Below, one piece after another: positions 1-9,312 of a stretch of 64,000 nt of DNA. Source of the DNA: CAWGJF01 sp963822905 (GTDB lineage Bacteria > Bacteroidota > Ignavibacteria > Ignavibacteriales > Ignavibacteriaceae). Made by a program: the position numbers and the translations under genes. The DNA lies in assembly GCA_963822905.1 (NCBI GenBank), contig CAWGJF010000001.1, positions 496,001 to 560,000 of the forward strand, read 5' to 3'. The notes under the pieces are model-generated. The model was not told the origin of the DNA and ran no database searches. It saw nothing but the letters and a program-made list of their open reading frames with translations. Every line of letters starts with the position of its first letter. Within the stretch, counting starts at the first letter, position 1.

Positions 1-372
1 CCATTTGACAGAGTTCTTGCAGATGTTCCCTGCACCGGGACCGGAACTCTATCAAAAAAACCCGACATAAAATGGAAGAAAGACCTTTTCGATCTTAGGG
101 GTATTTTAAAAACGCAGCAGAAATTGTTAGGTAAAGCTGCGCAGCTTGTTAAACCCGGTGGGATTGTTGTCTATAGTACCTGCTCAATCGAACCGGAAGA
201 AAATTTCCAGGTTGTTAAAAAATTTCTTGATGAAAACCCTAACTTTAAACTTGAAAGCGCACAGGATAAATTTCCGCCAGAAATTCTTGATGAAAACGGT
301 TGCGTGCAAACTTTTCCTCATCGACACAAAATGGATGGAGCGTTCGCTGCTAAACTTGTGAGGATTAGTTAA
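1..372 (+). CDS. rsmB: 16S rRNA m5C methyltransferase, RsmB/RsmF type (3' part only)
   Basis: The left edge of the window cuts this gene; the last 123 codons are visible and the frame is open from base 1. The family transfers methyl from S-adenosylmethionine to a cytosine in 16S rRNA. The visible part has DVPCTGTGTL and YSTCSIEPEEN, which carry the two conserved cysteines of RNA m5C methyltransferases (motif IV nucleophile helper and motif VI TCS). The C-terminal FPHRHKMDGAFAAKL matches the closing strand of the Rossmann domain. The N-terminal NusB-like domain that separates RsmB from RsmF is outside the window, so the exact paralogue is inferred. It precedes the rodZ-like gene by 29 bases. 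Confidence 0.85.
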   Translation, partial: PFDRVLADVPCTGTGTLSKKPDIKWKKDLFDLRGILKTQQKLLGKAAQLVKPGGIVVYSTCSIEPEENFQVVKKFLDENPNFKLESAQDKFPPEILDENGCVQTFPHRHKMDGAFAAKLVRIS

Positions 373-401
373 ATAAACATTATTAAATTAATAGTTAAAA
401 A

Positions 402-1280
402 ATGCTTGATCAGTTTGCCGAAGAATTAAAAAACGCCCGTGAAAAAAGCGGGATAACATTGCAGCAAATGGCTGCAAAATCCCGGATTGATATTAAATTC
501 CTTGAAGCTATTGATCATGGTAATTTCAGCTTTTTACCTGAACTATATGTAAAAGCTTTTTTAAAACAGTATGCAAAATCTATTGGACTCGATGAGGAAG
601 AAACTGTAAAAAAGTATGAAGCTGCAAAAAAAGGTATATTACATGCAGATGAGGACGAACAAAAAACTACTTCAACCGGGCAACCCGCAGCACAGCCTTC
701 ACAGGCAACAACACAAACACCAAAACAACCTGTAAAAACTTATGTTGACCCCGGTACTTCACAACAAAAACCTGGAGGCGGTCAGGATCAAAAAACAACA
801 ATGATAATGATTGCTTCTGTTATTGGGGTAATTGCTTTGACAATAATTTTATATTTGATAGTCTTTCAGAAAAGCTCAGATATTATTGTTGAAGAAAAAC
901 CGTTTGATGAAGTCCTTCAGGATTCGCAACCACGGTTTACAGAAGAAAAAAATAAAGAGAGTGAAACATCAACAACTCCAGTGTTCACGGATAGTTTGTT
1001 GTTAAAATTTACTAATATTGATTCATCCGATACTTCCTGGATATATGTTATTTCTGATAATAAAATAGCTGATGAGTTTATGCTTTTCCCGCGGAAAACA
1101 AAAATTGTTAAAGCTGCTTCTGCTTTTGAATTTACACTTGGCAATTCAGGCGTAATAAGGCTACAACTGGGAGATAAACCTCTTCCATTTGAGGGAAGAA
1201 GTCATTCCGTAAGATATTTCAAAGTTGATAATTCAGGAATTCAAAAACTAAATTCACCACCATCCTTAAACCAAAATTAG
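402..1280 (+). CDS. RodZ-like helix-turn-helix membrane protein
   Basis: 292 residues. Residues about 5-65 form a Cro/RodZ-type helix-turn-helix (LQQMAAKSRIDIKFLEAI). A Gln/Pro/Thr-rich linker follows, then one membrane span at about 131-154 (MIMIASVIGVIALTIILYLI), then a C-terminal beta domain like DUF4115. This is the RodZ layout: a cytoplasmic HTH that docks on MreB, one membrane pass and an external domain, with a role in cell-shape control. The stop codon abuts the ATG of ligA, so the two are probably cotranscribed. The function follows from domain order; a different HTH membrane regulator is possible but less likely. Confidence 0.75.
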   Translation: MLDQFAEELKNAREKSGITLQQMAAKSRIDIKFLEAIDHGNFSFLPELYVKAFLKQYAKSIGLDEEETVKKYEAAKKGILHADEDEQKTTSTGQPAAQPSQATTQTPKQPVKTYVDPGTSQQKPGGGQDQKTTMIMIASVIGVIALTIILYLIVFQKSSDIIVEEKPFDEVLQDSQPRFTEEKNKESETSTTPVFTDSLLLKFTNIDSSDTSWIYVISDNKIADEFMLFPRKTKIVKAASAFEFTLGNSGVIRLQLGDKPLPFEGRSHSVRYFKVDNSGIQKLNSPPSLNQN

Positions 1281-3319
1281 ATGGCAACCAGCGTTGAAAA
1301 ACAGATTGAATCACTGCGTGAAAAAATCCGTGAACACGACTATAAATATTACATTCTTGCTGAGCCTTCAATAAGTGATAAAGAATATGACGAGCTTATT
1401 AAGAAGCTTGAAAAGCTTGAGAAAGAAAATCCGCAATTAATAACCCCTGATTCTCCGACCCAAAGAGTTAGTAATGATCTTACAAAAGTTTTTAACCCGG
1501 TTACCCATAAAGTGCCTATGCTTAGTCTTGCAAACACATATAACGAAGATGAGTTATTTGATTTTGATAGAAGAGTTAGAGAAGCTTTAGATGAAAATGA
1601 AAAAGTTGAATTCATTATTGAATATAAAATAGACGGGGCTTCTGTAAGTATAAATTATGTTGAAGGGTTATTAAAGACAGCTGCAACAAGAGGAGATGGA
1701 ACTATTGGTGAAGAAATTACAACCAATGTAAAAACAATTAAAAGCATTCCTTTAAAGTTCAAAAAGGATAAATCAATTAAATATAAATTAAATAATATTG
1801 AAGTTCGTGGCGAAATCTTCATGAACATTGAAGAATTCATAAAATTAAATAAGGAAAGGGAATTGAATGGGGAAAAGCTCTTTGCCAATCCGAGAAACTC
1901 CGCTGCCGGTACTTTAAAGATGCAGGATCCTTCAATCGTGGCAAAAAGACCTTTAAACATTTTTGTTTATTATCTTATCAGTCCAGGTGATGAAATTTCT
2001 TCTCAGGAAGAAAATTTATCGCTCCTTAAAAAATTAGGCTTCCGTGTTAATCCATCTTATAAAAAATGTAAATCGATTGAAGAGGTAATAAAAGTTTGCA
2101 GGGAATTTGAGGAAAATAGAAATTCTCTTGAATATGAAATTGATGGTGCTGTTGTAAAAGTCAATTCAATTAAACAACAAAACAAACTTGGAAGCATTGC
2201 TAAATCGCCAAGGTGGGCTGTTGCTTTTAAATTTAAAGCAAAGCAAGCTACTACAATAGTTAATGGAATAACATGGCAGGTTGGCAGAACCGGGGCCGTT
2301 ACTCCGGTTGCTGAATTAGAACCTGTCTTACTTGCTGGTTCAACAATCAGCAGAACCACGTTGCATAACTATGATGAAATAATGCGAAAGGATATCCGCG
2401 TTGGTGACACAGTTGTGATTGAAAAAGGCGGAGATGTCATTCCTAAAGTTGTTTCCGTAGTTATGTCGGAAAGAAAAAAACATTCAAAAGCAACGCGCCC
2501 CCCAAAAAATTGTCCAACTTGCGGAACAACATTATTTAAACCGGAGTCAGAAGTAGCATATTACTGTCAGAATTCCGGGTGCCCGGACCAGGTAAAAGGA
2601 AGATTAGAACATTTTGCATCCAGGGGTGCGATGGATATTGAAGGTTTAGGTGAAGCGTTGATAGATTTGTTCGTTGAAAAAGGGTTTTTAAAATCTTATC
2701 CTGATATTTATAAATTAAAAAAAATAAAAGCTGAACTAATCGGTATTGAAAGACTTGGTGAGAAGAGTATAACTAACCTGCTGAATGCAATTGATAAAAG
2801 TAAAGAAAAACCGTATGATAAAGTTTTATTCGCAATCGGAATTCGTTATGTTGGTGCAGGAGCAGCAAAAAAAATTGCAGGTCAATTCAAATCGATTGAT
2901 GCTTTGATGAAAGCAGGTGATGAAGAGATAACCTCCATTCCTGAAATTGGTGAGAGCATAAGTACAAGTCTCAGACAGTTTTTTCAAACAAGATTAACCT
3001 GAGAATGATTAATGATTTGAAAAAAGCCGGACTAAGTTTTGAACTTAAAACAAATAAAAGAGAATCCTCTTTACGAACAGATACTTTCTTTAATGGGAAA
3101 ACCTTTGTTTTAACAGGTTCACTCAGCAATTTTACTAGAGAGGAAGCCGGCGAAAAAATAGAGCAGCTTGGAGGGCAGGTCACAACTTCAGTCAGTAAAA
3201 ATACTGATTATATTCTGGCGGGAGAAAAAGCAGGATCAAAACTTGATAAAGCAAAAAAACTAAACGTTAAAATCATAAATGAAGAAGAATTTAAAAAACA
3301 ACTTGAAAAGATTGAGTAA
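1281..3319 (+). pseudogene. ligA: NAD-dependent DNA ligase LigA, split by a 1-base frameshift
   Basis: LigA seals nicks in DNA using NAD+. Frame 1 (1281-3002, 573 residues) holds the Ia and adenylation domains with the active lysine in YKIDGAS (Lys116), the OB fold, the four-cysteine zinc site (near residues 411-434) and the helix-hairpin-helix repeats. It stops at TGA 3000-3002. The rest (KKAGL linker and BRCT domain with FVLTGSLSNFTREEA) continues in another frame to 3319. The total, about 678 residues, is the normal LigA length. A seventh T in the T6 run at 2979-2984 would restore QFFSNKINLRMINDLKKAGL, which reads like an ordinary LigA junction. I therefore see one gene with a lost T. This is either an assembly error or a real lesion, since the enzyme is normally essential. 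Confidence 0.85.
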
Positions 3320-3321
3320 AA

Positions 3322-3852
3322 TTGATTGACGTATTAAAAGATCAGGCTGCAAAGCTTGTAATCAAAAGAAAATTTAAAACCCCGGAATTTACTTCAAGGG
3401 ATTTTTCGTCAATCTTTGATAAATCATTTTCCTTCCTCATTTTAATGCCCAAAGATGAACGGGATTTTCACTACGCAATAAATATTCTAAACTTTTTGCG
3501 CGAGAATAAAAAAACGTTAACAATAGTTACCCAGGATTTCCGTGTAAGTCTTTTACCCCCGGCATTGAAACCAAGCGTAATTGAACACGGAATTAATGAT
3601 ATTAATAAAATTAATTTGCCATCTAAAAAATTAATTGAAAGAATTGAAAGGATCCGTTACGATATAGTTATTGATGCAAACAGGAAAGAGGTTTTGTTTT
3701 ATAATTATATTAACCGGCATGTAAACGCAAAAATTCATTTTGGTTTTGCAAGAAATGATTCTGATAAATACTGCAATCTCCAGGTAATTAACAGCGAATC
3801 CGGACCCGAGATATCATACCAGAATTTATTAAATTGTCTTAAAATGTTATAG
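3322..3852 (+). CDS. GT9 (heptosyltransferase)-like protein, short
   Basis: 176 residues from a TTG start two bases after the ligA stop; no ATG fits better. The sequence resembles the N-terminal Rossmann half of glycosyltransferase family 9: FSFLILMPKDERDFHYAINILNFLRE, then a block with YDIVIDANRKEVLFYNYI and KIHFGFAR. Full-length family members are about 340 residues, so the C-terminal sugar-nucleotide-binding half is absent. It may have a reduced or non-catalytic role. It sits between ligA and a STAS-domain gene and is likely in the same transcript. The family call rests on pattern only. Confidence 0.55.
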   Translation: MIDVLKDQAAKLVIKRKFKTPEFTSRDFSSIFDKSFSFLILMPKDERDFHYAINILNFLRENKKTLTIVTQDFRVSLLPPALKPSVIEHGINDINKINLPSKKLIERIERIRYDIVIDANRKEVLFYNYINRHVNAKIHFGFARNDSDKYCNLQVINSESGPEISYQNLLNCLKML

Positions 3853-3860
3853 GAATTTTA

Positions 3861-4211
3861 ATGAACTACGAAATAAAAAAAAATGACGGGATAACAGTAT
3901 TCAAGCTTAATGAAAAAAGACTTGACACAAACATTTCCGGGTTACTGAAGGGTGAGTTTACTCTTTTATTAAAAGTGGAAGGTGCAAAAAAGTTTATTCT
4001 TGATCTTACTGATGTGGAGAGTTGTGACAGTTCGGGTTTGAGTGCGATATTGGTTGCAAACAGAATATTAAATACAACAAATGGGCATATGCGAATTGCA
4101 TCTCCGTCAGAAAAGGTTTATTCACTCATAAAAATTACTCAGCTTGACCGTGTACTTCCTGTTTGTTCAACTGTAGAAGAAGCTTATGAACAATTAAAAA
4201 AAGTCAGTTGA
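3861..4211 (+). CDS. STAS-domain anti-sigma-factor antagonist
   Basis: 116 residues forming a single STAS domain as in SpoIIAA/RsbV. The conserved ESCDSSGLSAIL segment holds the phosphorylatable serine pair (Ser57/Ser58) preceded by Asp. Family members bind an anti-sigma kinase when unphosphorylated and free a sigma factor or another partner. No anti-sigma kinase gene is next to it, so the partner is encoded elsewhere. It starts 8 bases after the upstream gene with a weak ribosome site (aggaattttaATG), and a strong terminator follows. Confidence 0.85.
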   Translation: MNYEIKKNDGITVFKLNEKRLDTNISGLLKGEFTLLLKVEGAKKFILDLTDVESCDSSGLSAILVANRILNTTNGHMRIASPSEKVYSLIKITQLDRVLPVCSTVEEAYEQLKKVS

Positions 4212-4237
4212 TGGAGAATAATCTTCAGCCATTTCCA

Positions 4238-4269
4238 AAGCATCCTTGTCAATATAGGATGCTTTTTTG
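4238..4269 (+). terminator. Rho-independent terminator after the STAS gene
   Basis: A nine-base stem AAAGCATCC / GGATGCTTT with an 11-base loop is followed by T residues. It closes the rsmB-ligA-STAS transcript before the symporter gene. Confidence 0.85.
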
Positions 4270-4300
4270 ATTTTAAACCTAAAATAAGCATGAATATATA

Positions 4301-5752
4301 ATGTCAGAAGGAAGACAAATAGACTATATAATTATTATCGTTTACCTTCTTGCTGTAATTATACTCGGAATTATATCCGGTGGGAAACAAAAAAGTACTA
4401 AAGAATATTTTCTCGGAGCAGAAAAAGTTCCGTGGTGGATTGTTTGTTTTTCAATTGTTGCTGCGGAAACCAGTACACTTACATTCATATCTATCCCGGG
4501 TCTGGCATATCTTACCAACTTAAATTTCCTTCAGCTTACATTCGGATATTTATTAGGAAGAATAATTGTTGCAACTTATTTTCTCCCGGCATATTATAAG
4601 GGAGAATTAAAAACAGCATATACTTTTTTAGAAAACAGGTTCGGGGGAAAGGTCCGTTCTTTTGCTTCGGTAATATTTTTATTCACAAGAACCGCAGCTG
4701 ATGGCGTCCGGCTGTTTGCTACTGCAATTCCGTTGTACTTGCTTCTGGATATTAGTCCGGTTTATGCGATAATTATTATGGCTGTTGTTTCTTTACTTTA
4801 TACTTATGTCGGTGGAGTTAAAGGAATAATCTGGGTAGATGCATTACAAATGCTAGTTTATATCGGCGGTGCAATTCTTGCAATCTGTTATCTTTCCCAA
4901 ATGCTTCCTGGAGGACTGTTGGATTCTTTAAAAGATCAATCTGCAAAATTATCGATATTCAATTTCGGATTTGATAAAGGGGTAAGTGATTTTTTTACTC
5001 AGCCTTATACTCTGTTTGGTGGGATTTTTGGTGGAGCCTTCCTTTCAATGGCATCTCATGGGACAGATCAATTAATAGTTCAAAGATTATTAGCTGCAGG
5101 GAATCTTGAAAAGAGTAAAAAAGCAGTTATCGGGAGTGGCGTGATAGTAATTTTTCAATTTGCATTGTTTCTTGTTCTTGGTGTATTGCTATTCTCATTT
5201 TACGGTCCCATGAATATGAAGTCGGATGAAATTTTCCCGATGTTTATAATTAATAAGTTACCACCAGGTGTTTCAGGAATAATTATCGCCGGATTATTCG
5301 CAGCTGCAATTTCCACTTTAGCTGGATCGATGAGTTCATTATCCTCATCTACTTTACACGATTTAGTTCTTCCCTTAAGAAAAATGATGCCGGACGAAAC
5401 TAAGAAACTAAAACTTTCCAGGTTGATAACTATTTTCTGGGCTGTATTACTTGTGTTCTCAGCTTTACTATTTATGAATTCTTCACAAACTGTAGTTGAG
5501 CTTGCGCTAAGTATTGCATCGTTTACTTACGGAGGAATGCTGGGAACATTTATCCTGGGATTTGTTTCTAAAAAAGCAAATCAGACGCATGCTCTGGCAG
5601 GATTTAGTGCTGGAATTATAGGGATGATAATAGTAATTCTACTAAAAATTGTTGCATGGACGTGGTTTACTCCGATTGGTGTTGGTATAACTTTGTTAGC
5701 TGGATTTACAACAATGAAAATTTTTAATTCTGATCGTAATAAATCAATCTAA
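4301..5752 (+). CDS. Sodium:solute symporter (SSS family)
   Basis: 483 residues with about 13 predicted membrane helices. Hallmarks are the N-terminal TKEYFLGAEKVPWW region, PGLAY, the AADGVRLFA stretch and GIIIAGLFAAAISTLAGSMSS, the conserved sodium-site helix of SSS transporters. The family imports sugars, amino acids, sialic acid or other solutes with Na+; the substrate cannot be assigned. The terminator upstream suggests its own promoter. Its stop codon directly abuts the stop of the convergent TPR gene. Confidence 0.85.
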   Translation: MSEGRQIDYIIIIVYLLAVIILGIISGGKQKSTKEYFLGAEKVPWWIVCFSIVAAETSTLTFISIPGLAYLTNLNFLQLTFGYLLGRIIVATYFLPAYYKGELKTAYTFLENRFGGKVRSFASVIFLFTRTAADGVRLFATAIPLYLLLDISPVYAIIIMAVVSLLYTYVGGVKGIIWVDALQMLVYIGGAILAICYLSQMLPGGLLDSLKDQSAKLSIFNFGFDKGVSDFFTQPYTLFGGIFGGAFLSMASHGTDQLIVQRLLAAGNLEKSKKAVIGSGVIVIFQFALFLVLGVLLFSFYGPMNMKSDEIFPMFIINKLPPGVSGIIIAGLFAAAISTLAGSMSSLSSSTLHDLVLPLRKMMPDETKKLKLSRLITIFWAVLLVFSALLFMNSSQTVVELALSIASFTYGGMLGTFILGFVSKKANQTHALAGFSAGIIGMIIVILLKIVAWTWFTPIGVGITLLAGFTTMKIFNSDRNKSI

Positions 5753-6574
5753 TCAGGCTGGTCTTTCTTCGCAAATTTCTTTTATGTGATGATATGCTTC
5801 AAGATTTCCAAGAGTAAGCGAAGCTCTCAGATCCTTACAGCAGCCTTCCTTATTGTCTTCTTTTAATTTTACCATTGCTCTTTCAAAAAAAGCTTTGCCA
5901 TGTTTTGGATTAAGAGTAATCACTTTTGAAAAATATCGTGATGCTTCATCAAAACGATTTTGTTTTGAACAGATCATCCCGAGATATAAATATGTTTCAG
6001 GAAATTGAGACTCCACACTTGCGAAACTATTAAAATCCTGCTCAGCTCCGATTAAGTCTTTTGCTTCAAAATTTGCAACCCCTCTAAAATATAGAGCATT
6101 CTTTTCATCAATCTCAAGCCGAATGGTTTCGGTAAAATCATCTATTGCATCCTTGTAGTTTTTTAACAGACAATTTAATAGTCCCCTGCAATAATTTACC
6201 TGGAAGTTAAATGGTTTTAAGTTAACAGCATTGTTTAAATTATTTAATGCGCTTTTATAATCTCCGGAAGATAATTCTGTAAAAGCCGATTTAAATATCA
6301 TATTAAAATCTTCATCATCAGGATCCATTCTATTTTTAAAACGTAATATCTCTGATTTATAATCTTTTGGTAATTCCACTTTTAACGAAGGCTGGATACT
6401 TTTCGTAACCGGAGTATTAACCACTTTTGGTAGAGCAGAAACATCATCGAGAGTAGATTCCAGTTTTGCCCTGTCTTTATAGCTTATTTTTCGTTTTGTA
6501 TCCTTGCTTGTCCTTATGAAAATAAGAATTATTAACAGACTTACTACAATGACAACTCCTAAAAAATATAACAT
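5753..6574 (-). CDS. Membrane-anchored TPR protein
   Basis: 273 residues. An N-terminal membrane anchor (residues about 3-20, YFLGVVIVVSLLIILIFI) is followed by a charged linker and, from about residue 90, four or five tetratricopeptide repeats. Signatures include ALNNLNNAVNLKPFNFQVNY, ALYFRGVANFEAKD and EASRYFSKVITLNPKHGKAF. TPR arrays are protein-interaction scaffolds; no enzymatic domain is visible. It converges on the symporter gene with no spacer. The role is unknown. Confidence 0.75.
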   Translation of the reverse strand: MLYFLGVVIVVSLLIILIFIRTSKDTKRKISYKDRAKLESTLDDVSALPKVVNTPVTKSIQPSLKVELPKDYKSEILRFKNRMDPDDEDFNMIFKSAFTELSSGDYKSALNNLNNAVNLKPFNFQVNYCRGLLNCLLKNYKDAIDDFTETIRLEIDEKNALYFRGVANFEAKDLIGAEQDFNSFASVESQFPETYLYLGMICSKQNRFDEASRYFSKVITLNPKHGKAFFERAMVKLKEDNKEGCCKDLRASLTLGNLEAYHHIKEICEERPA

Positions 6575-6713
6575 ATCAGGTTATTTCCTTAATGATATTT
6601 ATTGTAATATTTTTAATATGAGCAAATATTGTTCCCAACAGGATAAAAATAAAACAAATTTCTATATTTTGCATTATTATTAAGTTTTATGAAAAATAAT
6701 TGGCTGCTAATTT

Positions 6714-8459
6714 ATGGAATTCTGGGATTTCCTTATAATAATTACTTATTTCATAATTTCCTTTTCAATAGCTTTCTATTTTTTTAGAAAAGCCGGCAAA
6801 GATACTAACGAATTTTTCTTATCTGGAAGAAACCTGCCCTGGTATTTAGCCGGGTTATCTATGGTGGCAACAACATTTGCTGCAGATACTCCTTTGGCAG
6901 TTACAGAACTTGTTGCAAAAAATGGAATTGCAGGAAACTGGCTATGGTGGAATTTTGCTTTCGGAGGAATGCTAACTGTATTTTTCTTTTCCAGGTTGTG
7001 GAGAAGAGCCGGGTTAGTTACTGAAGTTGAATTTGCAGAACTCCGGTACTCAGGAAAACCAGCAAGATTTCTTCGTGGATTCCGGGCTGTTTATCTCGGT
7101 CTGATTATGAACGTTGTTATTATTGGCTGGGTGAACAAAGCAATGGCTTCCATACTAACCGGGTTTTTTGGAATAAGTAATTCAGATGTTTACTTTTATA
7201 TTTTTGCTTGTATGCTGCTTGTTGCAATCTATTCCGCCCTTTCGGGTTTGTGGGGTGTAGTTATAACCGACGCATTTCAGTTTATCATTGCAATGACCGG
7301 ATGTATTATTCTTGCAATTATCGTTTTGAATTCCCCACAAGTTGGAGGAATAGAAAATTTAAAAAACGAATTACCATCATCTGTGTTTTCCTTTTTCCCG
7401 AACGTTTCTGATATTGGTTCTGCTGTAAACGGGTTTACTCTTAGCGTGTTTTCATTTCTAGCCTATATTGGGATTATCTGGTGGGCATCATGGTATCCCG
7501 GAGCTGAACCCGGCGGCGGAGGCTATATAGTCCAAAGAATGCTCTCCGCAAAAAATGAAAAACATTCTTTATTTGCCACTTTGTTTTTCCAGGTTGCGCA
7601 TTATGCTATCAGACCATGGCCATGGATAATAGTTGCCTTGTGTTCTTTGGTTTTGTATCCTACTTTACCGGAAACAGAAAAAGGGATGGGATATATTTTT
7701 GCGATGAAGGATTTTTTGCCGACAGGTTTAAAAGGATTACTTGTTGCTGCTTTTTTTGCAGCTTATATGAGTACAGTTGCAACACAGCTAAACTGGGGAA
7801 CTTCTTACTTAATTAATGATTTCTATAGGAGATTTATAAATAAGGAAAAAACAGAAAAGCATTATGTTTTATCTTCAAGAATAGTTACCCTGTTATTAAT
7901 GACTGTATCAATAATAGCAACACTTTTTATAAAGGAGATTTCAGGAGCATGGCAATTTATTCTTGAGTGCGGTGCGGGGGTTGGGTTGGTTCTTATTTTG
8001 AGGTGGTTCTGGTGGAGGATTAATGCCTGGTCGGAAATATCCGCGATGATAACTCCGTTTATCATTTATCCAATATTAAAATCTTTGCATGTAGATTTTC
8101 CTCTCACATTATTTATTATAGTGCCGGTAACAACAATTGTTTGGTTATTGGTTACGTTTATTACTAAACCGGTTGATGAAATAACACTATTTGATTTTTA
8201 CAGAAAGATCCATCCCGGCGGAAAATTATGGAAAAAAATCTCGGATAAATTACCGGATGTAAAAAACGACGGAAATTTTGCACAGATGTTTTTAAATTGG
8301 ATATGTGGAGTTTTTCTGGTTTATTCGCTTTTGTTTTCCACAGGCAGTTTTATATTCGGTAACTACAAAGAATTTTTTATTTACCTGGTTATAGGGATTC
8401 TTTCGATTTTCATTATTTATAAAAATCTTACAAAGGTTGGTTGGGACACGTTCCAATAG
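6714..8459 (+). CDS. Sodium:solute symporter (SSS family), long form
   Basis: 581 residues, about 14-15 membrane helices, longer than its relative at 4301. It shares TNEFFLSGRNLPWYLAGLSMVATTFAADTPLA at the N-terminus and GLLVAAFFAAYMSTVATQLNWG at the conserved sodium helix. The C-terminal extension carries two more predicted spans (FLNWICGVFLVYSLLFSTG). The substrate is unknown. Three bases separate it from the HAD gene, so the two may be cotranscribed. Confidence 0.85.
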   Translation: MEFWDFLIIITYFIISFSIAFYFFRKAGKDTNEFFLSGRNLPWYLAGLSMVATTFAADTPLAVTELVAKNGIAGNWLWWNFAFGGMLTVFFFSRLWRRAGLVTEVEFAELRYSGKPARFLRGFRAVYLGLIMNVVIIGWVNKAMASILTGFFGISNSDVYFYIFACMLLVAIYSALSGLWGVVITDAFQFIIAMTGCIILAIIVLNSPQVGGIENLKNELPSSVFSFFPNVSDIGSAVNGFTLSVFSFLAYIGIIWWASWYPGAEPGGGGYIVQRMLSAKNEKHSLFATLFFQVAHYAIRPWPWIIVALCSLVLYPTLPETEKGMGYIFAMKDFLPTGLKGLLVAAFFAAYMSTVATQLNWGTSYLINDFYRRFINKEKTEKHYVLSSRIVTLLLMTVSIIATLFIKEISGAWQFILECGAGVGLVLILRWFWWRINAWSEISAMITPFIIYPILKSLHVDFPLTLFIIVPVTTIVWLLVTFITKPVDEITLFDFYRKIHPGGKLWKKISDKLPDVKNDGNFAQMFLNWICGVFLVYSLLFSTGSFIFGNYKEFFIYLVIGILSIFIIYKNLTKVGWDTFQ

Positions 8460-8462
8460 ATT

Positions 8463-9311
8463 ATGATCACTTCATTTGACTTAAGTAAAATTAAATTAAT
8501 TGTTTCTGATATTGACGGCACCCTTCTTAATGATGGCGGTATACTTGGAAACAAAACAAAAAATCTGCTCTCACAGCTAATGGACAATGGAATAAAGTTT
8601 TCACTTGCAACAGGAAGACTTCATTCTGCAGTCAGAGAACTGGCTTCGGAAATCAGGTTAAATGGAACTGTAATATCTCTTGACGGAAGTGTTATAAAAG
8701 ATTATTCAAATGATAAAATTATTTTTGAATCTTTCATTAAGCCATCGAGTGTAAAAAAAGCTATCCAGCTTGCAGGGAGACATCTTGTTAACATCGCCCT
8801 TTGCCATTCAGATGCAATTTATTTTACCGAGAATAATTCTTTTATTCCTGAAATACTGAGTAAGTATGGTGCGAAGTATCAGGAAGTAGATTCGTATGTT
8901 GATTATATTAACAATACACTTGAAATTATTTTTGTAAGCGATATGCAGGAGTCGATTACTAAAATCCGGGATCAGTTTGTGTTTCCTCGGACAATTGGTT
9001 GTAATATTTCTTATTACCGTTCGGCTTCTAAACAAAACATGTATTTCCTTGAAGTTAGAAAAGGTGGTAGTTCGAAAGGAAAAGCCTTAAAAAGATTATT
9101 GAAGTATTACAGGATGAATTGGAATAATATAGCTGTTCTGGGTGATTGGTATAATGATGTGAGTATGTTTGAAACAGACGCTTTGAAAGTAACAGTGGCT
9201 AATGCTGTTCCCGAAATCGTTTTAAAAGCTGATATGGTTACCAAAGGAACCAACGAACAAGAAGGAGTTTGCGAATTTTTTGAAATGATTCTAAAATCAA
9301 AAAGGAAATAA
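8463..9311 (+). CDS. HAD-superfamily (Cof-type) phosphatase
   Basis: 282 residues, the usual length of Cof/YbiV sugar-phosphate phosphatases. Motif I is VSDIDGTLLNDGG, with the nucleophile and acid-base Asp pair; motif II is in KFSLATGR; motif III/IV is KGKALKRLL followed by VLGDWYNDVSMFE. A C2-type cap lies between motifs II and III. The family hydrolyses phosphorylated sugars, FMN or similar metabolites; the natural substrate is not predictable. Motif IV reads GDWYND where GDxxND is expected, so the enzyme should be active. Confidence 0.88.
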   Translation: MITSFDLSKIKLIVSDIDGTLLNDGGILGNKTKNLLSQLMDNGIKFSLATGRLHSAVRELASEIRLNGTVISLDGSVIKDYSNDKIIFESFIKPSSVKKAIQLAGRHLVNIALCHSDAIYFTENNSFIPEILSKYGAKYQEVDSYVDYINNTLEIIFVSDMQESITKIRDQFVFPRTIGCNISYYRSASKQNMYFLEVRKGGSSKGKALKRLLKYYRMNWNNIAVLGDWYNDVSMFETDALKVTVANAVPEIVLKADMVTKGTNEQEGVCEFFEMILKSKRK

Positions 9312-9312
9312 G

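Noticed and set aside
3005..3319. A separate gene encoding a stand-alone BRCT protein.
   Set aside because: It continues the LigA sequence exactly after a one-base shift, with no signal for independent translation.
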